A program made the translations under genes and the position numbers. Positions 25,870-33,900 of a DNA stretch of 64,000 nt are shown one piece after another. Location: assembly GCF_041154455.1 (NCBI RefSeq), contig NZ_AP028665.1, positions 310,001 to 374,000 on the forward strand, written 5' to 3'. Positions within the stretch are counted from its first letter, which is position 1, and every line of letters begins with the position of its first letter. Source of the stretch: Variovorax sp. V213 (GTDB lineage Bacteria; Pseudomonadota; Gammaproteobacteria; Burkholderiales; Burkholderiaceae_C). The notes below the pieces were generated by a model, which worked only from the letters and a program-made list of their open reading frames with translations, was not told where the DNA came from and searched no databases.

Positions 25870-25881
25870 TTGCGTTTGCAA
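25870..25881. promoter_or_regulatory. Candidate MarR operator
   Basis: TTGCGTTTGCAA is an inverted repeat TTGC-N4-GCAA in the AT-rich gap between the marR and resorcinol hydroxylase genes (25811-25945). MarR proteins often bind TTGC/GCAA palindromes, but the sequence is short and other partial repeats (ATAGCG and CGCTAT) occur nearby. Confidence 0.4.
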
Positions 25882-25945
25882 GTTTTATGGGCTTCAATCG
25901 AGGCCTTCGCTATCGCGTCCCCCTCAATTTATCTGGAGACCAACT

Positions 25946-27211
25946 ATGACTGAAGCCGCGAACCCGTTTGCTCAACTCAACCGCGTCGACCTCCCCGCTC
26001 CGGGTCGAAAGTCACCTGTGAAGGACGCTCCTTCGATCGAAACAATAGTTGCATCCGCAAGCAATTTGGTGCCGATGCTGCGCGAGCGGGCACAGCGCAC
26101 CGAGCAAGACCGCCGCGTTTCCGAAGAAACCACGCGGGCGTTTCACGAAGCAGGCTTCTTCAGGCTGATGCAGCCTGCACGCTACGGCGGCTACGAGTAC
26201 GGGTTCACCGCGTTCATCGACGTGGTCAGCGAACTGGCGCGGGGCTGCACGTCGTCGTCATGGGGCTGCTCGCTGGGCGCGATTCACCAGTGGCTGGTCG
26301 CCATCTTTCCGCAAGAGGCGCAGGACGATGTCTGGCGCAAGGACCCGAGCGCGATTGTCTGCGGCTCATACGCGCCGGCGACCATGGCCGAGAGAGTCGA
26401 CGGCGGCTACCTCGTGCAAGGCAAGTGGCTTTTCGCGTCCAACGTGGACAACTCCCAGTGGGCCTTGCTGGGCGTTCAGTTTCCGCCCGATGAGAAAGGT
26501 GCCCCGCCGACGGCCGGCTTCCTGCTCGCGCCGCGGTCGGATTGGGCGATCGAGGACAACTGGCACGTGGCCGGCCAGGCGGGTACGGGATCCAAGGCGA
26601 TCGTCATCGACAAGCCGACGTTCATTCCGGGACACCGCAAGCTGACCTTCGCGGAGGCTTCGTCCAACGCCCCGCCCGGCGCCAGGGTCAACACGAATCC
26701 GATCTATCGCATCCCTTTTCTTTCGGCGGTGCCGGTTTGTCTTGTGTCGCCCATCATCGGCACCGCGCAAGGCGCGGTCGATGAACTGATCGAGCTGGCC
26801 GGCACGCGGGTCACCCGGGGGGCCGTTGCCGGAGGCGGCAGCAGGCTGAGCGAATTCTTTCCCGTGCAATCGCGCCTGGCCGAAGCCTCGGCAAGCGTCG
26901 ATGCGGCGCGGCTTCTTCTTTACCGGGACACCGCACAGGTGGAGCAGATGGCCGTCGACGGCCACGTCATCAGCGTCGAACAGCGCATCCGCAATCGGCG
27001 CGACCATGCCTTTGCCGCACGTCTCTCGCGCGATGCCGTCGAGGCGGTGTTCGCTAGCGTGGGAGGGGCGGGCCTGTCGCTGAACCAGCCGATCCAGCGC
27101 ATGTGGCGCGACACCAATGCGATCTCGCGCCACATCAGCCTCAACTGGGACGCGGTGTCTTCGATGGTCGGGCAATACCTGCTCGGCCTGGAGCCCAAGG
27201 GCCAGTACTGA
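25946..27211 (+). CDS. graA: Resorcinol hydroxylase, oxygenase component
   Basis: Flavin-dependent monooxygenase of the acyl-CoA-dehydrogenase-like two-component family (421 residues). It would use reduced flavin from the partner to hydroxylate resorcinol to hydroxyquinol. Motifs are RVSEETTRAFHEAGFFRLMQPARYGG, GCTSSSWGCSLGAIHQWL, VDGGYLVQGKWLFASNVDNSQW and the C-terminal SVGGAGLSLNQPIQRMWRDTNAISRHISLNWD, which carry the flavin and arginine contacts of this group. The matching reductase gene follows by 14 bases. Context, with decarboxylase, dioxygenase and reductase next door, gives the substrate. Confidence 0.9.
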   Translation: MTEAANPFAQLNRVDLPAPGRKSPVKDAPSIETIVASASNLVPMLRERAQRTEQDRRVSEETTRAFHEAGFFRLMQPARYGGYEYGFTAFIDVVSELARGCTSSSWGCSLGAIHQWLVAIFPQEAQDDVWRKDPSAIVCGSYAPATMAERVDGGYLVQGKWLFASNVDNSQWALLGVQFPPDEKGAPPTAGFLLAPRSDWAIEDNWHVAGQAGTGSKAIVIDKPTFIPGHRKLTFAEASSNAPPGARVNTNPIYRIPFLSAVPVCLVSPIIGTAQGAVDELIELAGTRVTRGAVAGGGSRLSEFFPVQSRLAEASASVDAARLLLYRDTAQVEQMAVDGHVISVEQRIRNRRDHAFAARLSRDAVEAVFASVGGAGLSLNQPIQRMWRDTNAISRHISLNWDAVSSMVGQYLLGLEPKGQY

Positions 27212-27225
27212 TCGAGGCGCCGGCC

Positions 27226-27771
27226 ATGTACTCCTGGGCTCTCATCACGGGCGACGCGGCCGAGACGGTCGATGCCCGACAACTGCGTCAGGCGCTTGGC
27301 GCCTTTCCCACCGGGGTGTGCCTCGTGACCACCACCACACCGGACGGCAAGCGCGAGGGCATGACGATCAACTCGTTCGCCTCGGTGTCGCTGGATCCGC
27401 CGTTGATCCTGTGGAGCATTCGCGACGACACGCGCAGCGCGGACGCGTTCCTCGCCACCCGGCCGTTCAACCTCAGTGTGCTGACCGCCGAGCAGCGCGA
27501 GTTGGCCTGGCATTTCGCCAAACCCGCGGTGGACAAGTTCGAACGGTTTGCGGAAGCGTTCGAGGTCGGCTCCAACGGATGCGCGCGGCTCGTCGAAAGC
27601 GTGGCGACCTTCGAATGCTCGACCTACTCGCGCCACCAGGAGGGCGACCACACCATCATCCTCGGCCGCGTGGAGCGCTTCTCGCGCACGGACACGCCGC
27701 CTCTGCTTTTTCATTCAGGGCAGATGGGGTCGCTGTGGGAACTGGCCGAAACCCTGGCGCGGCCGCGGTGA
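27226..27771 (+). CDS. graD: Flavin reductase component of resorcinol hydroxylase
   Basis: NAD(P)H:flavin reductase of the split-barrel HpaC-like family, 181 residues. Core motifs are LRQALGAFPTGVCLVTTTTPDGKREGMTINSFASVSLDPPLILW and FNLSVLTAEQRELAWHFA, then GDHTIILGRVERF with the late GRV motif. It supplies reduced flavin to the oxygenase encoded just upstream. ATG 27226 follows the oxygenase stop closely; the longer upstream frame would overlap that gene. Confidence 0.92.
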   Translation: MYSWALITGDAAETVDARQLRQALGAFPTGVCLVTTTTPDGKREGMTINSFASVSLDPPLILWSIRDDTRSADAFLATRPFNLSVLTAEQRELAWHFAKPAVDKFERFAEAFEVGSNGCARLVESVATFECSTYSRHQEGDHTIILGRVERFSRTDTPPLLFHSGQMGSLWELAETLARPR

Positions 27772-27802
27772 CGCATGCGCGGTCGCACCAGCCTTCGAAT
27801 AC

Positions 27803-28699
27803 TCAGGGCGTGTGCCGGCCGACGTATTCGATCAGCGCCTTCAGCTTCGAAGGCTGGTCGTGCCTGCTGGGGTAGTACAAGTAAAAGCCCGGAAACGTGG
27901 GCGAGAACGCTGTCAGCACGCGCTTCAATCGCTTGGCCCGGACGTAGGGCCGCGCCAGCTGCTCGAAGGTATAGGCCAGCCCGATGCCTTCGAGCGCGGC
28001 GTCCAGGCCGAACATCGTGTCGCTGATGGTGAGGTTGCCGCTGATCTCGTAGTCCACCAGGCGGCCGTCCACCTCGAACTCCCACTTGTAGATCGCGCCC
28101 GTGCCGGCAAAGCGAAATCGAATGCAGTTGTGGCGCGCGAGTTCATCCGGATGCCGAGGGGCCGGCACACGCCGCAGGTATTCCGGGGAGGCCACCACCG
28201 CGACGGCAACCGGCCCGCCGATGGGAACGGCCACCATGTCGCGGTGAATGCTCTCGCCAAAGCGGATGCCCGCATCGAAGCCTTTCTCGACGATGTCGAC
28301 GAAGCCTTCGTCGTTGGTCAGCTCGAGATGGACATGCGGGTTGGCGCGCAGAAAGCCATCCAGCAGAGGGCGCAGGACCAGCGCGGTTGAAATCCTCGCG
28401 GCGTTCAGGCGCAATGTGCCGGCGGGCCGTCCCTGGAGCATGTGAAGCTCGTCGCCTGCATCGATGACTTGCCCCAGGGCCGGGCCGACACGCGCGAGGT
28501 AAGCCTCGCCGGCTTCCGTCAGGCTGACGCTTCGCGTGGTCCTGTTCAACAGGCGCACGCCCAAACGGGTCTCCAGTTGCCGGATGGCCTGGCTCAACGC
28601 GGAGGGCGAGACCGCCAGGTCCGCGGCGGCTGCCGTGAACCCGCCGTGTTCCGCGACCTTCCAGAACGCCATCAATCCGTCCAGTTGATTCAGCTTCAT
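27803..28699 (-). CDS. LysR family transcriptional regulator
   Basis: A 298-residue LysR protein. Helix-turn-helix: LDGLMAFWKVAEHGGFTAAA, VSPSALSQAIRQLETRLGV, LLNRTTRSVSLTEAGEAYL. The effector domain belongs to the group with FDAGIRFGESIHRDMVAVPIG and DGRLVDYEISGNLTISD. It diverges from the SDR/molybdenum-hydroxylase operon, its likely target, and a candidate LysR site overlaps its start region. Convergent with the flavin reductase gene, with 31 bases between. Confidence 0.92.
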   Translation of the reverse strand: MKLNQLDGLMAFWKVAEHGGFTAAAADLAVSPSALSQAIRQLETRLGVRLLNRTTRSVSLTEAGEAYLARVGPALGQVIDAGDELHMLQGRPAGTLRLNAARISTALVLRPLLDGFLRANPHVHLELTNDEGFVDIVEKGFDAGIRFGESIHRDMVAVPIGGPVAVAVVASPEYLRRVPAPRHPDELARHNCIRFRFAGTGAIYKWEFEVDGRLVDYEISGNLTISDTMFGLDAALEGIGLAYTFEQLARPYVRAKRLKRVLTAFSPTFPGFYLYYPSRHDQPSKLKALIEYVGRHTP

Positions 28700-28703
28700 A
28701 CCT

Positions 28704-28718
28704 TGAAGCTTAACTTCA
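28704..28718. promoter_or_regulatory. Candidate LysR binding site
   Basis: TGAAG, CTTAA, CTTCA: a five-base inverted repeat with a five-base centre, starting four bases upstream of the LysR start codon in the 28700-28876 divergent gap. It has the T-N(n)-A look of LysR autoregulatory sites. The rest of the gap shows no other clear motif. Confidence 0.4.
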
Positions 28719-28876
28719 CAGGGTGTTCAGCATTAGCCCATTTTTCTATCAGATGCATGTTCGTAAAGTCGGCGCACCCACAGCCCACGAAAGACGAAAG
28801 AGATGGTCAGAGCACTGACAACGCAAGCCGCGGTCGATGGCGCCAGGTACACATCAAGCAATCACAAGGAACACGC

Positions 28877-29716
28877 ATGAGCAAGGTCTGGTTCATCACA
28901 GGCGCGGGCAGCGGCATCGGCGCCGGCACCGTCAGGGCGGCGCTGGCGGCCGGCGACCGCGTCGTCGCCACCGGCAGGAACCTGCAGAAACTGCGCACGG
29001 CCTTTGCCGAGGCGGCGACCGGCAACCTGGAGATTCTTCAACTGGACGTCTCCGACGAGGCGCAGGCCTCGGCCGCCATCGACCAGGCCTTGCAGAAGTT
29101 CGGCCGCATCGACGTGGTGCTGAACAATGCCGGCTACGGCCTGATCGGCAACTTCGAGGAGCTGGCGACGCAGGAGATCGAGCGCCAGTTCGCCACCAAC
29201 TTCTGGGGCGTGAGCCACGTGATGCGCGCCGCGCTGCCGGTCATGCGCAAGCAGCGCTGCGGCCACATCATCAACATGAGCTCGGTGGCCGGCGTGGTCG
29301 GCATGAAGCACTGCAGTGCTTATGGCGCGAGCAAGTTCGCCGTCGAAGGCCTTTCGCTCGCCGTGGCCGAGGAGGTCGAAAGGTTCGGCATCAAGGTCAC
29401 CGCGGTCGAGCCGGGCTTCTTTCGCACGGACCTGCTGGACGCCGCCAACGTGCAGTGGCCGAGCCATCGCGTCGACGACTACGCGGCCGCCGAGCTGGGC
29501 GCGCAGGAGATGTGGTCGCCCTACGACGGGAAGCAGCCAGGCGACCCCGACAAGCTCGGCCAGGTCCTGGTGAAGCTCGCGGGCATGGAAGCGCCGCCGC
29601 GCCTGTTCGTCGCGGGAGCCGATGCGATCGAGGTGATCGCGCCGGCGGTGCAAGCCCGGCTGAACGCAGTGCATGCCCTCGAGGACCTCTCGAAGTCCAC
29701 GGCCGGCAGCTTCTGA
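28877..29716 (+). CDS. SDR family oxidoreductase
   Basis: A 279-residue classical short-chain dehydrogenase. Nucleotide motif TGAGSGIGAGTV (residues 8-19), NNAG (83-86), catalytic Ser136 in INMSSVAG and Tyr149/Lys153 in YGASK. The late PGFFRTDLLD is typical of the group related to oxidoreductases acting on small carbonyls. Start ATG 28877 follows AAGGA. First gene of an apparent operon with the two molybdenum-hydroxylase subunits; the substrate is unknown. Confidence 0.92.
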   Translation: MSKVWFITGAGSGIGAGTVRAALAAGDRVVATGRNLQKLRTAFAEAATGNLEILQLDVSDEAQASAAIDQALQKFGRIDVVLNNAGYGLIGNFEELATQEIERQFATNFWGVSHVMRAALPVMRKQRCGHIINMSSVAGVVGMKHCSAYGASKFAVEGLSLAVAEEVERFGIKVTAVEPGFFRTDLLDAANVQWPSHRVDDYAAAELGAQEMWSPYDGKQPGDPDKLGQVLVKLAGMEAPPRLFVAGADAIEVIAPAVQARLNAVHALEDLSKSTAGSF

Positions 29717-29754
29717 ATTTTCCTTCCATTCCTCCCACCTTCGGAGACCTGCCC

Positions 29755-30228
29755 ATGAGCGCGCTCAACGTCAACGGCCGTGACCACACGGTCGACGCCG
29801 ACCCCGGCACACCCATCCTCTGGGCCCTGCGCGACATGCTCGGCATGACCGGCACCAAGTTCGGCTGCGGCGCTGCGCTGTGCGGCGCCTGCACCGTGCA
29901 CCTGGACGGCCAGGCGATCCGCTCGTGCATCACGCCCATCTCGGCCGCCGAGGGCAAGAAGATCGTCACCATCGAAGCCGCGACCGATGGCAGCGACCCC
30001 GTCGGTGCCGCGGTGCACACGGCATGGGTCAAGCATGACGTGGCGCAGTGCGGCTACTGCCAGAGCGGCCAGATCATGAGCGCCACGGCGTTGCTCAAAT
30101 CGCAACCCAAGGGCAAGCAACCCACGGCGGCCGAGATCGATGCCGCGATGGCCGGCAACATCTGCCGCTGCGGCACCTACGCCCGCATCCGCGCCGCGGT
30201 GGCCGATGCCGCCCAAGCCCTCGCCTGA
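29755..30228 (+). CDS. Molybdenum hydroxylase [2Fe-2S] subunit (isoquinoline 1-oxidoreductase alpha-like)
   Basis: A 157-residue iron-sulfur subunit carrying two [2Fe-2S] clusters. The plant-type cluster is in TKFGCGAALCGACTVH with the distal Cys in IRSCITP. The second cluster is in VAQCGYCQSGQIMSATAL and GNICRCGTYARI. This small stand-alone arrangement is that of IorA. It passes electrons from the molybdopterin subunit encoded next. A cytochrome c subunit, often the final acceptor in this group, is not present here. ATG 29755 has GGAGA upstream. Confidence 0.93.
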   Translation: MSALNVNGRDHTVDADPGTPILWALRDMLGMTGTKFGCGAALCGACTVHLDGQAIRSCITPISAAEGKKIVTIEAATDGSDPVGAAVHTAWVKHDVAQCGYCQSGQIMSATALLKSQPKGKQPTAAEIDAAMAGNICRCGTYARIRAAVADAAQALA

Positions 30229-30241
30229 AGGAGCACCCGCC

Positions 30242-32497
30242 ATGATGCCCACCCCCATCGACCCCCGCGAGCTGCCGCGCGCGCTGCAGCGCCTGATGAC
30301 CTCGGGCCGACCCGACGAAGCCGCATCGGCAACGCTGCCGCGCCGCAGCTTCCTGAAGCTGGCCGGCGCCGGCGGCCTGGCGCTCGGCGCGTTTCCCCAT
30401 CTGGCCATGGCACAGGCCGACGGTGCAGCAAAGCCTGCCGGTGCGCTCAGGCCAACGCAGCAGCCGCTGGCCTTCGTGCAGATCGCCCCGAACGGCGAAG
30501 TCACCGTGACCCACAACCGGCTTGAATTCGGCCAAGGGGTGCAAACGGGCCTGCCGATGATCCTGGCCGAGGAGCTGGATGCCGATTGGAACCTGGTGCG
30601 CAGCAAGAGCGGCACCAACGACGCGGCTTATCACGACCCCGTCTTCGGGATGCACCTGACCGGCGGCTCCAATTCGATCAAGAACAGCTTCACGCAATAC
30701 CGCGAGCTCGGCGCGCGCGCCCGGGCCATGCTGCTGTCTGCCGCGGCTGCGCGGTGGAAGGTCGACGTGGCCACGCTGCGCACGCAGGCCGGCACGGTGA
30801 TCGGTCCGGGTGGCCGCAAGCTGGGCTACGGCGAGCTGGCCGACGCCGCGATGGCGCTGCCCGTGCCCGAGAAGGTGGCGCTGAAAGATCCCAAGGACTT
30901 CAAGATCATCGGGCGGCCGACCACACGCTTGGACGCGCGTGCCAAGAGCAGCGGGCGCCAGGACTTCGGCATCGACGTCAAGCATCCGGGCCAGCTCACC
31001 GCGGTTGTGGCCCATCCGCCCGTGTTCGGTGCCCGCCTGAAGTCGGTCGATGACGGCGCAGCGCGCGCCGTGAAGGGCGTGAAGGCCGTGCTGCGCGTGC
31101 CGCTGGATCGCGGCGCCGAAGGCGTGGCCGTGGTGGCCGACGGCTACTGGCCCGCCAAGCTGGGCCGCGACGCACTGAAGCTGCAATGGGACACGGCCGC
31201 CGTGGAGAAGGTCGACAGCGAGAAGCAACTGGCGCAGTACCGCGAGCTGGCTGCGAAGCCGGGCCCGCGCAAGTTCGACGCCGACATGGCGCCGCTGGCC
31301 AAGGCGCCACGGCAGCTCGAGGCCGAGTTCGTGTTCCCCTACCTGGCCCATGCGCCCATGGAGCCGCTGAACTGCACCGTCAAGCTGACCGACGACCGCG
31401 CCGAGCTGTGGGTCGGCACGCAATGCGCCGGACTGGACGCAGCTGCGGCGGCGCGCGCGCTGGGCCTCAAGCCCGAGCAGGTGCAGGTGAACGTGCAGAT
31501 GGCGGGCGGCGGCTTCGGCCGGCGCTTCGTGGGCACGAGCGACTTCGTCGTCGAGGCCTGCGAGATCGCCAAGGCCGCTCGCGCCGCGGGCCTGAACGCA
31601 CCGGTGCGCCTGCTCTGGAGCCGCGAGGACGACATCAAGGGCGGCTACTACCGCCCCATGCACCTGCACCGCGCGCGCATCGGCTTCGACGAGCGCGGCA
31701 AGGTGCTGGCCTGGGACCACGTCATCGTGGGTCAGTCCATCACCACGGGCACGGTGTTCGGCGAGTTCCAGGTGAAGAATGGCATCGACGCCACGGCCAC
31801 GGAGGGCATGCGCGATCCGTACCCGCTGCCCATGCGGCTGACCGTACACCATCCCAAGCTCAACGTGCCGGTGCTGTGGTGGCGCAGCGTGGGTTCCACC
31901 CACACGGCTTTCGTCATGGAGACCCTGCTCGACGAGATCGCGCGCAGCACGAAGCAGGACCCGGTCGCCTATCGCATGCAGCTCTTCGGCGACAAGCACC
32001 CGCGCCACCGCGCCGCGCTGCAGCTCGCGGTGGACCAGAGCGGCTACGGCAAGAAGCAGCTGGCGGCCGGCCGCGCCTGGGGTGTGGCCGTGCACGAGTC
32101 CTTCGAGTCCGTGGTCGCCTATGTGGTCGAAGCCTCCGTCAAGGACGGCCAGCCGGTGCTGCACCGGGCCACGGCAGGCGTGCATTGCAACCTGGCCGTC
32201 AACCCTCGCAGCGTCGAAGCCCAGGTGCAGGGCGCCGCGGTCATGGGCCTGTCGATGTGCCTCCCGGGCGCGGCCATCACGCTCAAGGACGGCGTCGTGC
32301 AGCAGGGCAACTTCGGCGACTTCACCGTGGCGCGCATCACGGACATGCCCGAGTTCGCCGTGCACGTCGTGCCCAGCGCGGAGCCGCCGAAGGGCATCGG
32401 CGAGCCGGGCCTGCCACCGCTGGCGCCCGCCTTCGCGAACGCCATCGCGCAGCTGACCGGCAAGCCGCTGCGGCAGCTGCCTTTCAACCTGGCTTGA
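30242..32497 (+). CDS. Molybdopterin-binding aldehyde/xanthine-dehydrogenase-family subunit (isoquinoline 1-oxidoreductase beta-like)
   Basis: A 751-residue molybdenum hydroxylase catalytic subunit. A twin-arginine signal (LPRRSFLKLAGAGGLALGAF, RR near residue 35) indicates export of the folded enzyme with its iron-sulfur partner. Domain markers are TVTHNRLEFGQGVQTGLPMILAEEL, TGGSNSIKNSFTQYRELGA, AHAPMEPLNCTV, GGGFGRRF and PVLWWRSVGSTHTAF. The final GIGEPGLPPLAPAFANAI holds the conserved catalytic Glu region. Substrates in this family are N-heterocycles or aldehydes; nothing here decides between them. Confidence 0.92.
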   Translation: MMPTPIDPRELPRALQRLMTSGRPDEAASATLPRRSFLKLAGAGGLALGAFPHLAMAQADGAAKPAGALRPTQQPLAFVQIAPNGEVTVTHNRLEFGQGVQTGLPMILAEELDADWNLVRSKSGTNDAAYHDPVFGMHLTGGSNSIKNSFTQYRELGARARAMLLSAAAARWKVDVATLRTQAGTVIGPGGRKLGYGELADAAMALPVPEKVALKDPKDFKIIGRPTTRLDARAKSSGRQDFGIDVKHPGQLTAVVAHPPVFGARLKSVDDGAARAVKGVKAVLRVPLDRGAEGVAVVADGYWPAKLGRDALKLQWDTAAVEKVDSEKQLAQYRELAAKPGPRKFDADMAPLAKAPRQLEAEFVFPYLAHAPMEPLNCTVKLTDDRAELWVGTQCAGLDAAAAARALGLKPEQVQVNVQMAGGGFGRRFVGTSDFVVEACEIAKAARAAGLNAPVRLLWSREDDIKGGYYRPMHLHRARIGFDERGKVLAWDHVIVGQSITTGTVFGEFQVKNGIDATATEGMRDPYPLPMRLTVHHPKLNVPVLWWRSVGSTHTAFVMETLLDEIARSTKQDPVAYRMQLFGDKHPRHRAALQLAVDQSGYGKKQLAAGRAWGVAVHESFESVVAYVVEASVKDGQPVLHRATAGVHCNLAVNPRSVEAQVQGAAVMGLSMCLPGAAITLKDGVVQQGNFGDFTVARITDMPEFAVHVVPSAEPPKGIGEPGLPPLAPAFANAIAQLTGKPLRQLPFNLA

Positions 32498-32524
32498 CGT
32501 CGAACGGTTCCGGGTCAAGCGCGG

Positions 32525-33712
32525 TCAGATCGATCCCTCACTCGCTGCCGGTGGTTTTGGTGCTGGTCCCAGAAGCGCCCTGCGCTCGCGCCAAGCGCCC
32601 TGCACGAAAGGGTCTGTGACCGCGTAGACGCCGTGCCCCTTGCGCATGATGATGTTCGCGTCGCGCAGTTCTTCGGAGATCCGTTGCACCTGGTCGGCCG
32701 TCACGTCGCGTCCGACGATGGTGGCGTATTCGCTCAAGGCGTCGGCGGCAAACAGGCCCGTCACATCGCCATCCGCGCGAGCAATACGGGCAAAGATGGC
32801 CCCAGCGAGGACGCCCAGATCCTCGACCTTGCGCAACTCGACGTCCGCGGCCGCGCTCTTCAGCGTGGCTGCAATCACTGGAAGAAGGTGATCTGCTTCC
32901 TGTGGGTTCTGATGCTGCAGCTGCCGCAGGGCCTTGGTCAACTCCTCAGGCCGTCGGCCCAGGGTGTTGAACGCTTCGACTGCGACAGGCAGGCTGGGCA
33001 GGGCCTTCGCTCCCTCGCTCGCAATGCCCTTGAGGACGTAGTCGACAAAGTCCTCGCCGAGGGTGGGGTAGTCGACCGTCGATGCGCCAGCGAAAGCGTG
33101 TTTGCCCTGCAGGGTCATGCCGACCACTTGAGCGCGATGCGACCCGGTTCCGATGAAGATGAAGTGGCCCGGTGTGTTGGGCCTCGGGTTGATCGCATCG
33201 CGGGCAGCCTTGATGGCCAGCAACATCTGGGCGCCATCGTCACCCGCGAGCGCCTGCTGCACCTCGTCGACGATCAGCACCACGTCGGTCTTGGCCAGGT
33301 CGACGACCTCGGTCAAAGCCTGAGCGAGCGTGGGCCCGCCTCGCGCGCCCAGGTCGGCGAGCTGAAAGCCGAATCTCAGGCCCGCGGCGCCAATATCCAG
33401 GCCTTTGAGCCGCTTCAGCCGCCCCAGCGCACCCGAAGCGGGAGTCTGCAGGTCCGCCAGGGCCTTGCGGATGGCCGCGTGGATCAGCGTGGCAGGGTCT
33501 GCCTTGGTGTCGGCCCACAGGTCGACATAGATGACCAATGCACCCATGGCCTCCAGGACGGGGATCAGGTCCTGCTGCAGAAAAGTGGTCTTGCCGGTGC
33601 GCCTGAGCCCGGAAAGAAAGAGTCCGGATCGCAGGCCTTGGTCCAGAAAGCCTGGCCGGAGCAGTTGCGTGGCCATCTGCTCGGCCAAGGCGGTGCGGCG
33701 AAAGAAGTCCAT
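32525..33712 (-). CDS. Stand-alone AAA-type ATPase
   Basis: A 395-residue ATP-binding protein. Walker A is GLRRTGKTT (35-43), Walker B is DVVLIVDEVQQAL, and a sensor-like FIFIGTGSH follows. The C-terminal 100 residues (DALSEYATIVGRDVTADQVQRISEEL, IIMRKGHGVYAVTDPFVQGAW) look like a winged helix, as in the Archaeal-ATPase/DUF-type STAND-like ATPases. No partner gene is adjacent. An unusual AT-rich promoter with an inverted repeat sits in front. Function unknown; roles in DNA transactions or defence are possible but not supported. Confidence 0.8.
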   Translation of the reverse strand: MDFFRRTALAEQMATQLLRPGFLDQGLRSGLFLSGLRRTGKTTFLQQDLIPVLEAMGALVIYVDLWADTKADPATLIHAAIRKALADLQTPASGALGRLKRLKGLDIGAAGLRFGFQLADLGARGGPTLAQALTEVVDLAKTDVVLIVDEVQQALAGDDGAQMLLAIKAARDAINPRPNTPGHFIFIGTGSHRAQVVGMTLQGKHAFAGASTVDYPTLGEDFVDYVLKGIASEGAKALPSLPVAVEAFNTLGRRPEELTKALRQLQHQNPQEADHLLPVIAATLKSAAADVELRKVEDLGVLAGAIFARIARADGDVTGLFAADALSEYATIVGRDVTADQVQRISEELRDANIIMRKGHGVYAVTDPFVQGAWRERRALLGPAPKPPAASEGSI

Positions 33713-33721
33713 TTTCTATGA

Positions 33722-33757
33722 TTTAGTCAAAAAGCCTAATTAGCAGTATTGACTAAA
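33722..33757. promoter_or_regulatory. Inverted repeat in AT-rich promoter of the AAA ATPase
   Basis: TTTAGTCAA (33722-33730) and TTGACTAAA (33749-33757) form a perfect nine-base inverted repeat 18 bases apart. It begins 10 bases upstream of the ATPase start codon, inside the AT-rich gap 33713-33900, which contrasts with its GC-rich surroundings. It could be an operator; no regulator gene is adjacent. The rest of the gap holds nothing recognisable. Confidence 0.5.
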
Positions 33758-33900
33758 ACAGACAAAAAGGAAAGCCGCGCGGGGGAAGCCCATCCATCCG
33801 GCTCAGAAAACTCGGAAGTGTTGAGTTCAAAACCATAAATCACCAATGAAATCAATGAGTTAACGAACTGATGCCGGTCGGCTCGCGAGAACGGCAACGG

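Noticed and set aside
30095..32518. Very long minus-strand open frame (about 800 codons)
   Set aside because: It lies wholly antisense to the molybdopterin subunit gene, is His/Arg/Gln-rich with no motif, and results from the GC-rich third-codon bias of the true gene.
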